Positions 1-6,705 of a DNA stretch of 8,016 nucleotides are shown here, piece after piece; positions within the stretch are counted from its first letter, which is position 1; every line of letters begins with the position of its first letter. The DNA lies in NCBI GenBank assembly GCA_000437355.1, contig FR899774.1:617-8632 (forward strand). Direction: 5' to 3'. Source of the DNA: Firmicutes bacterium CAG:460 (GTDB lineage: Bacteria > Bacillota_I > Bacilli_A > RF39 > UBA660). The position numbers were made by a program, and so were the translations under genes. The notes beneath the pieces are model-generated. The model was not told the DNA's origin and ran no database searches. It saw nothing but the letters and a program-made list of their open reading frames with translations.

Positions 1-145
1 ACATTCTTCCAAAATCATAATAAGTATTATGATTAATATTTTTTAAAGTTGTTTCAATATTATCTTTTAATTTACTAATAAAATAATTCTTATTATCTTT
101 CTTAGTACTTAATTCTCCATATTTTATAATAATTATTTTTTTCAA
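1..145 (-). CDS. thiI: ThiI N-terminus, tRNA 4-thiouridine synthase (partial, runs off the window)
   Basis: Only the first 48 codons are inside the window; the rest lies to the left. The visible protein begins MKKIIIIKYGELSTKK (TTG start read as Met), matching the start of ThiI (hydrophobic strand, then GELSTK and an asparagine/lysine-rich helix), which forms the ferredoxin-like part of the RNA-binding region. ThiI activates U8 of tRNA with ATP and inserts sulfur passed from a cysteine desulfurase, whose gene lies directly upstream here. The start is TTG at 145-143: an in-frame TGA lies three codons upstream and no ATG or GTG lies between. The ribosome binding site is weak (GAGTG region). The catalytic PP-loop and rhodanese regions cannot be seen. 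The family call rests on the short N-terminal match plus the desulfurase neighbour. Confidence 0.8.
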   Translation of the reverse strand, partial: MKKIIIIKYGELSTKKDNKNYFISKLKDNIETTLKNINHNTYYDFGRM

Positions 146-177
146 AACACATCACTCATTTCAAAAAATATTTTAAC

Positions 178-205
178 AAAAAAAACTATTATTTTAAATA
201 GTTTT
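178..205 (-). terminator. AT-rich intrinsic terminator after the cysteine desulfurase gene
   Basis: On the minus strand AAAACTATT (205-197), a six-base loop (196-191) and AATAGTTTT (190-182) form a 9-bp stem that runs into eight Ts in total (185-178). The left arm overlaps the desulfurase stop codon. The stem has only one G-C pair, so termination may be partial and act as a step-down before thiI. Confidence 0.5.
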
Positions 206-1328
206 AATGTAATTTACTTAATTTTTCATATTCTTCTTTAAATACTTCTAAGAATTTATTTATTTCTTCTGTTGTTGTTACATGAGATAAACTAATTCTA
301 ATAGTGTGCTTCGCTCTATTTAAATCATTGTATACAGCTAAAACTGCATTTGAAACTTCCCCACTTGAACAAGCTGTATTTGAACTTACATATATTTCAT
401 GATTAGCAAGTGCATGCACCATTACCTCAGGCATTACATCCATAACACTTATATTTAATATATGTGGAATACTATACTTAGTTTTATTAAATAAAATATT
501 TGGATATTTTCCTAATGTATTTGTTATTTTATCATTTAATAATGTAACAAATCTTTCTTTTTTTTCTATATTTTCATTTGCAAGTCTAATAGCTTTAGAT
601 AAAGCTGCAATTAAAGGAAGTGGTGGTGTTCCAGGATTTAAAGTTTCTTTTGTGCTTCCATATAAAAGTGGTGTTACTTTTACCATACTACTTTTATATA
701 AAAAGCCAATGCCCTTTGGTCCAAAGATTTTTTGTCCAGAAACACTTGCTAAGTCTACGTCTCGCATGTTTACACTTACTTTACCTATTGCTTGTGTCAT
801 ATCTGAATGAAAAACAGTTCCCATATTCTCTTTTTTTATAATTTGTCTAATCATTTTTAATGGTTGTCTAATTCCAATTTCAGAGTTAACAGCACTTATA
901 CTAACCAAAATTGTATCTTCTCTAACTAAATTTTTTAAATCATCAAAATCAATTAAACCATCACTATCATTTTTAACATAACTTATTTCAAAACCAATAG
1001 ATTTTAAATAATCACATATTACATAAATAGATGGATGCTCAAGTTTTGAAACAATTATATGCTTTCCTTTTTTATGATTAGCTAAAGCAGCTCCGATAAT
1101 TGCCATATTATTTGACTCAGTTGAACCACCAGTATAAACAATTTCTGTAGGATTAACACCAAAAATATCTGCAATTTGTTTAGTAGCACTTAGAAGTAAT
1201 TCCATAGACCTTTGTCCTAAACTATGCATAGAATTAGGATTTCCCACATAATCTTTTGTAACCTTTGAAAGCGTATCAAAAACTCTAATATCCACCGGAG
1301 TTGTTGCACTATAATCTAAATAAACCAA
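204..1328 (-). CDS. Cysteine desulfurase (NifS/IscS-like, PLP-dependent), partner of ThiI
   Basis: This 374-residue fold-type I aminotransferase-family enzyme takes sulfur from cysteine as an enzyme-bound persulfide, releasing alanine. Visible landmarks are the N-terminal LDYSATTP, the cofactor-region TGGSTESNN (67-74), EHPS with His98, HSDMTQ with Asp176 and Gln179, the PLP lysine K200 in SGQKIFGPKGIG, and the catalytic cysteine C320 in SSNTACSSG. Length is normal for the family. The start is TTG at 1328-1326, preceded by AAGGATGTGAT (1342-1332), one mismatch from the ideal ribosome binding site and overlapping the ezrA stop. The 12-base gap to ezrA implies cotranscription and probably translational coupling. 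Placement before thiI makes it the likely sulfur donor for tRNA 4-thiouridine (in Bacillus the equivalent gene is called nifZ). Oddity: the usual R-x-GT-x-N stretch reads NPGTPPLP. It could also serve other sulfur acceptors; the sequence does not say. Confidence 0.93.
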   Translation of the reverse strand: MVYLDYSATTPVDIRVFDTLSKVTKDYVGNPNSMHSLGQRSMELLLSATKQIADIFGVNPTEIVYTGGSTESNNMAIIGAALANHKKGKHIIVSKLEHPSIYVICDYLKSIGFEISYVKNDSDGLIDFDDLKNLVREDTILVSISAVNSEIGIRQPLKMIRQIIKKENMGTVFHSDMTQAIGKVSVNMRDVDLASVSGQKIFGPKGIGFLYKSSMVKVTPLLYGSTKETLNPGTPPLPLIAALSKAIRLANENIEKKERFVTLLNDKITNTLGKYPNILFNKTKYSIPHILNISVMDVMPEVMVHALANHEIYVSSNTACSSGEVSNAVLAVYNDLNRAKHTIRISLSHVTTTEEINKFLEVFKEEYEKLSKLH

Positions 1329-1340
1329 AATATCACATCC

Positions 1341-3059
1341 TTAACTTTGAGATTCTTCTAATAATTTTTTATGTATTCCTGGTTCAACTATATTAATAGC
1401 ATTAATAGCATTTTCTAAACTATTTTTAAAATTTCCTTTAAAAAACGCATTTTCAGCTTTAATAAGACCAAAATCTACTTCTTTATTTGTAACTCTATAT
1501 CTATTTCCATAAACTATTGCCGTTTCTGCCATTTTTGCAGTTTTAACAGTTTCATTTACAGTATTATACACTTTTAAAACTAAATCCCTTGCAGTATCAA
1601 CTCTTAAATTTAATATTTTTATAGATATAGGTCTTTTATCAAGTTCTTTTACAAGTTCATTTATAGCTTCCATTGCCTCAGACATTTCCACATAATAATT
1701 CTTAGGTACTATTGGTAACTTATAAGAACGTATCTTTTCTTTTGTTTGATAAAGTATTCTCTTAATTTCTTCTAGTTGTTCACGAGCTCTTAATTCATCT
1801 TCTTTTAAACTACCTAAAGTTTTTAAAGCTCCATTTAGTTTTTCTTCAGTTTTAACAAGTCTTGAATTAATAATTTCCATCTCACGAGCAAGCTTAGAAT
1901 AAGCTAAAGTTTTACTTCTAGCAATATCTACTACCTTATCATAACTAGCTCTAATATTCATTATTTCATCTTTTATTTCTGAAATCACACTTACTTCATC
2001 ATCTGTTAAATCATAACTATATTTAATATCTCCAATTTTCTTATATAGTTCATTATTAACTTTTTCTAACTTAGTTGCTTTAATTAAAATGCTTCTACTA
2101 TAATCTTCATATATTTTTTTACTATATCTTTCTTTATCAAAATCCGCATATAAAGAGTCAAAATAATCATGCATAGTTTTAAGTTCAAACAATGAATCTT
2201 CAACATTTAATACATTTAATCTCCCAAAAATATCTTTAATCTTTTTATTTGCTTCTTCTATATTTGCATCAATATTTAAATATTCTAAATTATAACCTTC
2301 TCTAGTCATTTTATCATAAATATTTTTAATATCATCTTCTTTTTTAGGAATTAAACTCTTACCTAAACTAACTATAGGTCTTGTCTCTTCAATAATTACT
2401 TTTAAATTTCCTATTACATCTGCTATTGCTTTAACTATTCTACCTACTTCAGTATAAGCATTTTGTTCCATCGAAACCTCAAAAGCATTAAACAATTTTT
2501 CAATATTTTCAAATTGTAATTCTAAAGGCACTTTAACTATTTCATATTCATTTTCATAATCTTTATAAGTACTTAATATTTCACGATATTGAGCTTTTAA
2601 TTTAGTTATTGTTTCGCGATTTCTTTCTTCACTTAAAGTCACATCTTTTATTTCATCTAGCAAAAAAGATGCTTTAGTTTTTAAATTATTTAAATCAAAA
2701 TCAGCTTTTAAAACTAAACCTTTTAAATCTTTAAAGTTTTTTTCTAAAAATAACTCTTCTATTTCATTAATTGTTTCTGTTATTTTAGGCATATCTTTAT
2801 CTTTAATATCATTAAATCTAGCTTTCCAATCATCTAATTTTTCTTTCATTTCATCATTATTAACTAATGCTTCAACTTTATTAAGTTCAGACAACATTGA
2901 TGCTGAAATAATCATATTTTTTCCCTTTTCTAGTTTTTCTATTTCAGCTTTCAGCTTTTTCTTTTCCTTATTATTTATCACATTTAAAACTACTATTACC
3001 AAAATAATAGTTACAATCCATACTAACAAAGCAATTAATATAAACGTTATTCTATCCAT
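1341..3059 (-). CDS. ezrA: EzrA, septation ring formation regulator
   Basis: A 572-residue membrane-anchored coiled-coil protein. A single N-terminal transmembrane helix (about residues 5-28) is followed by a lysine-rich stretch (NNKEKKKLK) and then by almost uninterrupted helical, coiled-coil sequence. This is the EzrA plan: N-out anchor and a cytoplasmic spectrin-like rod that binds FtsZ and keeps the Z ring single and medial. The C-terminal region has family-typical text, including LPIVPKNYYVEM (448-459), the VDTARDLV segment (487-494) and YGNRYR (517-522), which corresponds to the EzrA 'QNR' patch. Length is close to the roughly 560-570 usual for the family. The ATG at 3059 follows GGTGA with normal spacing. 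It heads a minus-strand operon with the desulfurase. A promoter must lie in the AT-rich 3060-3112 gap, but no convincing -35/-10 pair could be chosen there. Confidence 0.93.
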   Translation of the reverse strand: MDRITFILIALLVWIVTIILVIVVLNVINNKEKKKLKAEIEKLEKGKNMIISASMLSELNKVEALVNNDEMKEKLDDWKARFNDIKDKDMPKITETINEIEELFLEKNFKDLKGLVLKADFDLNNLKTKASFLLDEIKDVTLSEERNRETITKLKAQYREILSTYKDYENEYEIVKVPLELQFENIEKLFNAFEVSMEQNAYTEVGRIVKAIADVIGNLKVIIEETRPIVSLGKSLIPKKEDDIKNIYDKMTREGYNLEYLNIDANIEEANKKIKDIFGRLNVLNVEDSLFELKTMHDYFDSLYADFDKERYSKKIYEDYSRSILIKATKLEKVNNELYKKIGDIKYSYDLTDDEVSVISEIKDEIMNIRASYDKVVDIARSKTLAYSKLAREMEIINSRLVKTEEKLNGALKTLGSLKEDELRAREQLEEIKRILYQTKEKIRSYKLPIVPKNYYVEMSEAMEAINELVKELDKRPISIKILNLRVDTARDLVLKVYNTVNETVKTAKMAETAIVYGNRYRVTNKEVDFGLIKAENAFFKGNFKNSLENAINAINIVEPGIHKKLLEESQS

Positions 3060-3112
3060 TATGCTTCACCACTATAATAAGTTTATCATAAAATAGATTA
3101 TTTTTAAAGGTT

Positions 3113-3138
3113 AAAAAAATAACTTTTCAGTTATTTTT
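3113..3138 (-). terminator. Intrinsic terminator of the DUF308 gene
   Basis: On the minus strand a 10-bp stem, AAAAATAACT (3138-3129) with AGTTATTTTT (3124-3115), is closed by a GAAA tetraloop (3128-3125) and runs into Ts to 3113. The stop codon TAA (3133-3131) sits inside the 5' arm. It separates the DUF308 gene from the ezrA operon. Confidence 0.75.
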
Positions 3139-3682
3139 GCAAAATGTAATTATCAATTAAATCAAATACTGCAACAACTAGCAAGAACGCACCAGTTACT
3201 TTGGTAATTGCATCCCCAGAAAAAGGACTAAAAATTAAAATTACACCTAAAATTGTTATAAGTATACCAATTACTAAAGTACCAATCCATGTATTATCTA
3301 AACCCTTTAAGGTAAATGCCCACTTTACTTTTGCTAAACCTGACATTGTTAAGCTAATACCTATTCCAATAGCTATAGCTCTTACAACAGAACCTGGATA
3401 AAGCAAAATAATTGAACCTAAAATACTGTAAAATATTCCACTAACTAAAGAAGTTGATGTTCCAATTTTATTTTGTAAATATTGATAAATTCCAGCAATT
3501 CCAATTACTAGTAAAACAACTCCGACAAGTATTCCTAAAATCTTATTCAAAGTACCAGGCATTAATACTAGTACTAATCCCACTAAACCAAGGATTAAAG
3601 TTCTTGTTAATTCATTTTTCTTATAATCATTATAATTGTTATTTGCATTTTTCTTTTCTAAAGTACCTTCGACTTTCACCAT
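3131..3682 (-). CDS. DUF308 (HdeD-like) small integral membrane protein
   Basis: A 183-residue protein with a charged, asparagine-rich cytoplasmic-looking N-terminus (residues 1-26) followed by about six transmembrane helices (near 27-42, 46-68, 77-95, 99-117, 131-152 and 158-178). The helices form three two-helix repeats. Each repeat has a short proline-centred turn, LMPGTLNK (40-47), LYPGSVVR (94-101) and FSPFSGDA (151-158), which is the signature of DUF308 proteins. Enterobacterial HdeD belongs to this family and is linked to acid resistance, but the biochemical role of the Firmicute members is unknown, so none is assigned. The ATG at 3682 is preceded by GTGGTGATT as ribosome binding site. 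It is a single-gene unit with its own promoter and terminator, divergent from glmS. Confidence 0.8.
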   Translation of the reverse strand: MVKVEGTLEKKNANNNYNDYKKNELTRTLILGLVGLVLVLMPGTLNKILGILVGVVLLVIGIAGIYQYLQNKIGTSTSLVSGIFYSILGSIILLYPGSVVRAIAIGIGISLTMSGLAKVKWAFTLKGLDNTWIGTLVIGILITILGVILIFSPFSGDAITKVTGAFLLVVAVFDLIDNYILQK

Positions 3683-3699
3683 AAATAATCACCACTTAT

Positions 3700-3728
3700 A
3701 TTATATAATATTGATAAATTAATGTCTA
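3700..3728 (-). promoter_or_regulatory. Sigma-A-type promoter of the DUF308 gene
   Basis: On the minus strand TAGACA (3728-3723), a 17-base spacer and a perfect TATAAT (3705-3700). Transcription should begin near 3693, about 10 bases before the start codon, so the untranslated leader is very short. The -35 box lies only 9 bases from the oppositely oriented glmS -35 box, so the two promoters are back to back. Confidence 0.7.
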
Positions 3729-3737
3729 GATAAAACT

Positions 3738-3766
3738 TTGACAAAAACGAAAACATATAATATAAT
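3738..3766 (+). promoter_or_regulatory. Consensus sigma-A promoter of glmS
   Basis: TTGACA (3738-3743), exactly 17 bases of spacer and TATAAT (3761-3766): a perfect consensus promoter. Transcription is predicted near 3772-3774, giving a leader of about 185 bases that contains the glmS ribozyme. A strong constitutive promoter fits a gene whose control is exerted on the RNA afterwards. Confidence 0.9.
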
Positions 3767-3804
3767 GATAAAGAAAACAAAATAGTTGATGGAGGTAAAA
3801 TTAT

Positions 3805-3922
3805 TTGTTAGCGCCAGACCCAAGAGGTTAACGAGGATGTTGTTTATCGAAAATTCGGCGGATGCAACACGGTTAGTATAATCGATAGATATATTACAAA
3901 AAGCAAAATTAACATTGTAATA
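3805..3922 (+). ncRNA. glmS self-cleaving ribozyme/riboswitch
   Basis: The leader of glmS holds the hallmark strings of the glmS ribozyme in order: AGCGCC (3810-3815), ACGAGG (3831-3836), GTTTATCGA (3842-3850) and TTCGGCGGATGC (3854-3865). Cleavage is expected between A3810 and G3811. A short P1 can be drawn (3817-3820 with 3826-3829, loop CAAGA) and a P2 (TGTTG 3838-3842 with CAACA 3865-3869). Downstream are AU-rich hairpins that stand where P3/P4 should be (3874-3880 with 3890-3896; or ATTACA 3893-3898 with TGTAAT 3916-3921; these two overlap). In this class glucosamine-6-phosphate acts as a cofactor for self-cleavage, exposing a 5'-hydroxyl RNA that is degraded, so the product of GlmS shuts off its own mRNA. 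The copy is compact, with a 4-bp P1. Confidence 0.95.
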
Positions 3923-3958
3923 AAAAATATATCACATACATTAAGGAAGGATTTTTTT

Positions 3959-5758
3959 ATGTGTGGAATAATTGGTTATATTGGAACTAAAAAATGTGTT
4001 CCAAAACTAATCGGAGCTCTAGAAGCTCTAGAATACAGAGGTTATGACTCTGCCGGGGTTGCTTATATAAAAAATGGCAACGTCGAAATAAAGAAAGAAA
4101 AAGGAAAAATCAAGAATTTAAAAGATACTTTAGATATGGATGTTGATGCTTATATAGGTATTGGACATACAAGATGGGCAACTCATGGTGAAGCTAATAA
4201 TATTAATGCTCATCCTCATAAAAATGGTAAAGTCACTTTAGTTCATAATGGTATAATTGAAAATTACATTGAAATTAAAGAAGATTTAAAGAAAAAAGGA
4301 TATAAATTTACTAGTGAAACCGATAGTGAAGTAGCCGCTGCCCTACTTGATGAATTGTATAGCAAAAATAGTGATATGGTTAAATCATTACATGAAGCTA
4401 GTAAAATAATTCGTGGCTCATATGCATTTGTGGTTTTAGTTGATGGCGATGATAATATTTATGCATCACGCTGTGCCAGTCCTATGATTGTAGCTATTGG
4501 TAATGATGGATATTATGTTGCATCTGATGTACCAGCAATACTTGCATATACTAATAAATACATGTTATTAAATGACTATGACATTGTTAAATTGTCAAAA
4601 GATAAAATTGAAATTTATGATAAAGACTTAAATGAAATAGAAAAAGAAATAAAGTTTTTTGAAGGTTCAATGGATGCTGCCACTAAAGGTGGATTTGAAC
4701 ACTTTATGTTAAAAGAAATAAATGAACAAGATAAAGTATTTAAAGATACTGTTAATTACTATTTTGATGGTACAATAAAATCTTTAGAAAAAAGTTTTAG
4801 TTATCTAAAAAATTTCAAAAAAATTGATATTGTAGCATGTGGTTCAGCTTATCATACAGGTGTTGTTGGAAAATATTTAATTGAAAACTATGCAAATATA
4901 CCTGTAAATGTTGAAGTTGCTAGTGAATACAGATATAAAAAATGTTTTTATGACAAGGATACATTAGTAGTTTTAGTTTCTCAATCCGGAGAAACCGCTG
5001 ATACTCTTGCAGCTTTAAGAAAAGCGAAAGTTGATGGAATAACTACCATGGCAATTGTAAATGTTGTTGGTTCTTCCATTGCCCGTGAAGCAGATTATGT
5101 AACTTATATCAAAGCTGGATTTGAAATTGCTGTTGCAACTACAAAAGCTTACTTAGCACAACTTGCAATATTCAGTTTAATTGCTTTATATTTAGGTTAT
5201 GAAAACAAAAATATTAATAAAAATGAATTCAATGAATTAGTTAAAGAATATAATAATTTACCTGCATTAATAAAAGAAACAATAAATAATGATAATTACT
5301 CTACTATTGCAGATAAAATTTATGATAAAAAACAAATTTTCTTCATTGGACGTGGTATTGATTACGCACTATCTCTTGAAGCATCATTGAAATTAAAAGA
5401 AATATCTTATATAAATAGTGTTGCTTACCAAGCCGGAGAATTAAAACACGGAACTATTTCATTAATTGAAAAAGATACTCCTGTAATAGCAATTTCAACA
5501 GATGATAGTTTACGAGAAAAAACAATAAGTAATATCAAAGAAGTAAAAGCTCGCGGTGCTTACGTTGTCTATGTTACAAACGAAACACCTCAAGAAAAAT
5601 TTTATGATGACATAATAACAATCAAAAAAATACATCCAATATTAGAATCAATTTTAACAATTATACCATTACAACTTTTATCATATAAAGTAGCTAAAGA
5701 TAATGGCTGTGACATAGATAAGCCAAGAAATTTAGCAAAATCTGTTACTGTAGAATAG
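3959..5758 (+). CDS. glmS: Glutamine--fructose-6-phosphate aminotransferase (isomerizing)
   Basis: GlmS converts fructose-6-phosphate and glutamine to glucosamine-6-phosphate and glutamate, the entry step to UDP-GlcNAc and peptidoglycan. The 599 residues match the usual length. The N-terminal glutaminase domain begins MCGIIGYIG with the Cys2 nucleophile exposed after Met removal, followed by GHTRWATHG (69-77), HNG (96-98) and ETDSEV (120-125). Two SIS sugar-isomerase domains follow: VACGSAYHTG (292-301) and SQSGETADT (341-349) in the first, GRGIDYALSLEASLKLKE (464-481) and QAGELKHG (491-498) in the second. The C-terminal tail ends DKPRNLAKSVTVE, as the family does. The ribosome binding site is AAGGAAGG (3943-3950), 8 bases before the ATG. 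The gene is monocistronic: consensus promoter, ribozyme leader and a terminator directly after the stop. No key residue is missing. Confidence 0.98.
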   Translation: MCGIIGYIGTKKCVPKLIGALEALEYRGYDSAGVAYIKNGNVEIKKEKGKIKNLKDTLDMDVDAYIGIGHTRWATHGEANNINAHPHKNGKVTLVHNGIIENYIEIKEDLKKKGYKFTSETDSEVAAALLDELYSKNSDMVKSLHEASKIIRGSYAFVVLVDGDDNIYASRCASPMIVAIGNDGYYVASDVPAILAYTNKYMLLNDYDIVKLSKDKIEIYDKDLNEIEKEIKFFEGSMDAATKGGFEHFMLKEINEQDKVFKDTVNYYFDGTIKSLEKSFSYLKNFKKIDIVACGSAYHTGVVGKYLIENYANIPVNVEVASEYRYKKCFYDKDTLVVLVSQSGETADTLAALRKAKVDGITTMAIVNVVGSSIAREADYVTYIKAGFEIAVATTKAYLAQLAIFSLIALYLGYENKNINKNEFNELVKEYNNLPALIKETINNDNYSTIADKIYDKKQIFFIGRGIDYALSLEASLKLKEISYINSVAYQAGELKHGTISLIEKDTPVIAISTDDSLREKTISNIKEVKARGAYVVYVTNETPQEKFYDDIITIKKIHPILESILTIIPLQLLSYKVAKDNGCDIDKPRNLAKSVTVE

Positions 5759-5787
5759 AAAAATCAGCATGATGGCTGATTTTTTTT
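5759..5787. terminator. Bidirectional terminator between glmS and the nuclease gene
   Basis: AAAAATCAGC (5759-5768), a six-base loop ATGATG (5769-5774) and GCTGATTTTT (5775-5784) form a stem followed by a run of eight Ts on the plus strand (5780-5787). On the minus strand the same stem is followed by five Ts, so it can also stop the convergent nuclease transcript, whose stop codon (5788-5786) touches it. Confidence 0.88.
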
Positions 5788-6553
5788 AACTAATTACATA
5801 ATCACTTGTATCAATCTTCTCAAACAATAATGGTAGATTTTCTTGAGAAATACAAAATGTTGTTTCACGATTTCTAAACTTATCTTGTCGTTCAGGTTCT
5901 TTAAACGGATACATTTTTAAATTCACACTTATTATGCCTTGCTCTAAAAGTTTCAAAAAAACATCAAAACTTCTTAATTTGTAAATAGTCATATCTAAAT
6001 ATTTAAATTTTTCTTCTTTAGTTTCTTTATTCACAAATTTTTCAGCATGAACAAGAGCCATGTATGAAAGTTTAATTTTTAATCGTTGTTCTAACTCTCT
6101 AAAAGACCAAGACATATCGATATTAACATTTTTCTTATCCCAATTATTGTATAATAATAATTCAACACATTCTTTTTCATAATTAACATACATTTTAAAC
6201 GCATATTTTCTATGAGTATTAGAATAATCTATCGCATTAAAATCATCATAAAGTTCACGCGTTCCACCATTTCTTGTACATTTCCAAGAACACAATTTCC
6301 ACAATTTATTCATTAAATCTGGTTTATTGTCAAGAACAGCACTGAAAAGTCTAACATTATAATTACTAGTAATTAATTTAGTTTTTAATTCAATTCCTAA
6401 ATAATCAGGCAAAGGCAATGTATCTTCTTGTTTTCCAAATAGATGTTCAAGTGTAGTTCCAGCAGCACTTTTGCCAGAACCGGTGCTTTTTACCCAACCT
6501 TTACATTGAATCAAATAAAACTCTTTTAATAATTGTTTGATTTTTTCTTTCAT
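5786..6553 (-). CDS. MvaI/BcnI-family restriction endonuclease (PD-(D/E)xK), solitary
   Basis: A 255-residue protein recognised as MvaI/BcnI family from its N-terminal third: GWVKSTGSGKSAAGTTLEHLFG (residues 19-40, where Glu36 corresponds to the TLE element) followed by LPDYLGIELKTK (48-59), a PD-(D/E)xK active site with Asp50, Glu55 and Lys57. The fold is shared with the mismatch-repair nickase MutH. MvaI cuts CCWGG and BcnI CCSGG as monomers; the specificity of this protein cannot be read from sequence. Length agrees with MvaI (about 250). The ATG at 6553 follows a perfect AAGGAGGT (6566-6559). No methyltransferase is next to it: the neighbours are glmS and an acetyltransferase. It could be an orphan restriction enzyme with its methylase elsewhere, or a nicking/repair enzyme. 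Active-site residues look intact, so decay is not evident. Confidence 0.85.
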   Translation of the reverse strand: MKEKIKQLLKEFYLIQCKGWVKSTGSGKSAAGTTLEHLFGKQEDTLPLPDYLGIELKTKLITSNYNVRLFSAVLDNKPDLMNKLWKLCSWKCTRNGGTRELYDDFNAIDYSNTHRKYAFKMYVNYEKECVELLLYNNWDKKNVNIDMSWSFRELEQRLKIKLSYMALVHAEKFVNKETKEEKFKYLDMTIYKLRSFDVFLKLLEQGIISVNLKMYPFKEPERQDKFRNRETTFCISQENLPLLFEKIDTSDYVIS

Positions 6554-6574
6554 AATTTACCTCCTTAGTTGGCT

Positions 6575-6583
6575 AGTATAGCA
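6575..6583 (-). promoter_or_regulatory. Extended -10 promoter of the nuclease gene
   Basis: On the minus strand TGCTATACT (6583-6575) is an extended -10 (TGn plus TATACT). No good -35 lies at 17 bases, which is tolerated by extended -10 promoters. Transcription near 6568 would leave a leader of about 15 bases, consisting mainly of the ribosome binding site. Confidence 0.5.
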
Positions 6584-6588
6584 TAAAG

Positions 6589-6649
6589 AATGCAAAAAAC
6601 TTGTCGAACCAGGTCAAACATATCAAACTTTTTGTTATTTTTTTGCATT
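6589..6649. repeat. Inverted repeat enclosing three phased TCRAAC repeats
   Basis: AATGCAAAAAA (6589-6599) and its exact reverse complement TTTTTTGCATT (6639-6649) are 39 bases apart. Between them lie TCGAAC (6604-6609), TCAAAC (6614-6619) and TCAAAC (6623-6628), starting 10 and 9 bases apart, about one helical turn each. The block sits between the divergent nuclease and acetyltransferase promoters, where an operator would be expected. No regulator gene is adjacent, so an operator role is inference. Confidence 0.4.
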
Positions 6650-6661
6650 TTTGTTCTAAAT

Positions 6662-6690
6662 TTGACTTTTAATGGGTATTTTAATAAAAT
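6662..6690 (+). promoter_or_regulatory. Promoter of the GNAT acetyltransferase gene
   Basis: TTGACT (6662-6667), a 17-base spacer and TAAAAT (6685-6690). Predicted transcription start near 6697 leaves only about 9 bases before the ATG, so the mRNA would be almost leaderless. Confidence 0.6.
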
Positions 6691-6705
6691 AATTATGGTG
6701 ATTAT

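Noticed and set aside
620..841. Plus-strand open frames inside the desulfurase (620-841) and DUF308 genes (3201-3401, 3454-3684).
   Set aside because: They are antisense to well-supported genes, have no ribosome binding sites and encode low-complexity hydrophobic text reflecting the AT-rich opposite strand.
3791..3797. GGAGGTA as a ribosome binding site for a small gene before glmS.
   Set aside because: No start codon at a proper distance opens a frame other than those inside the ribozyme; the real glmS site is AAGGAAGG at 3943.
3789..3881. A 30-codon open frame (MEVKLFVSARPK...) beginning at ATG 3789 and running through the ribozyme core.
   Set aside because: No ribosome binding site precedes the ATG, and the sequence is dictated by the conserved ribozyme RNA. 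Cleavage at 3810/3811 would also cut the frame. Open frames across this motif are expected by chance.
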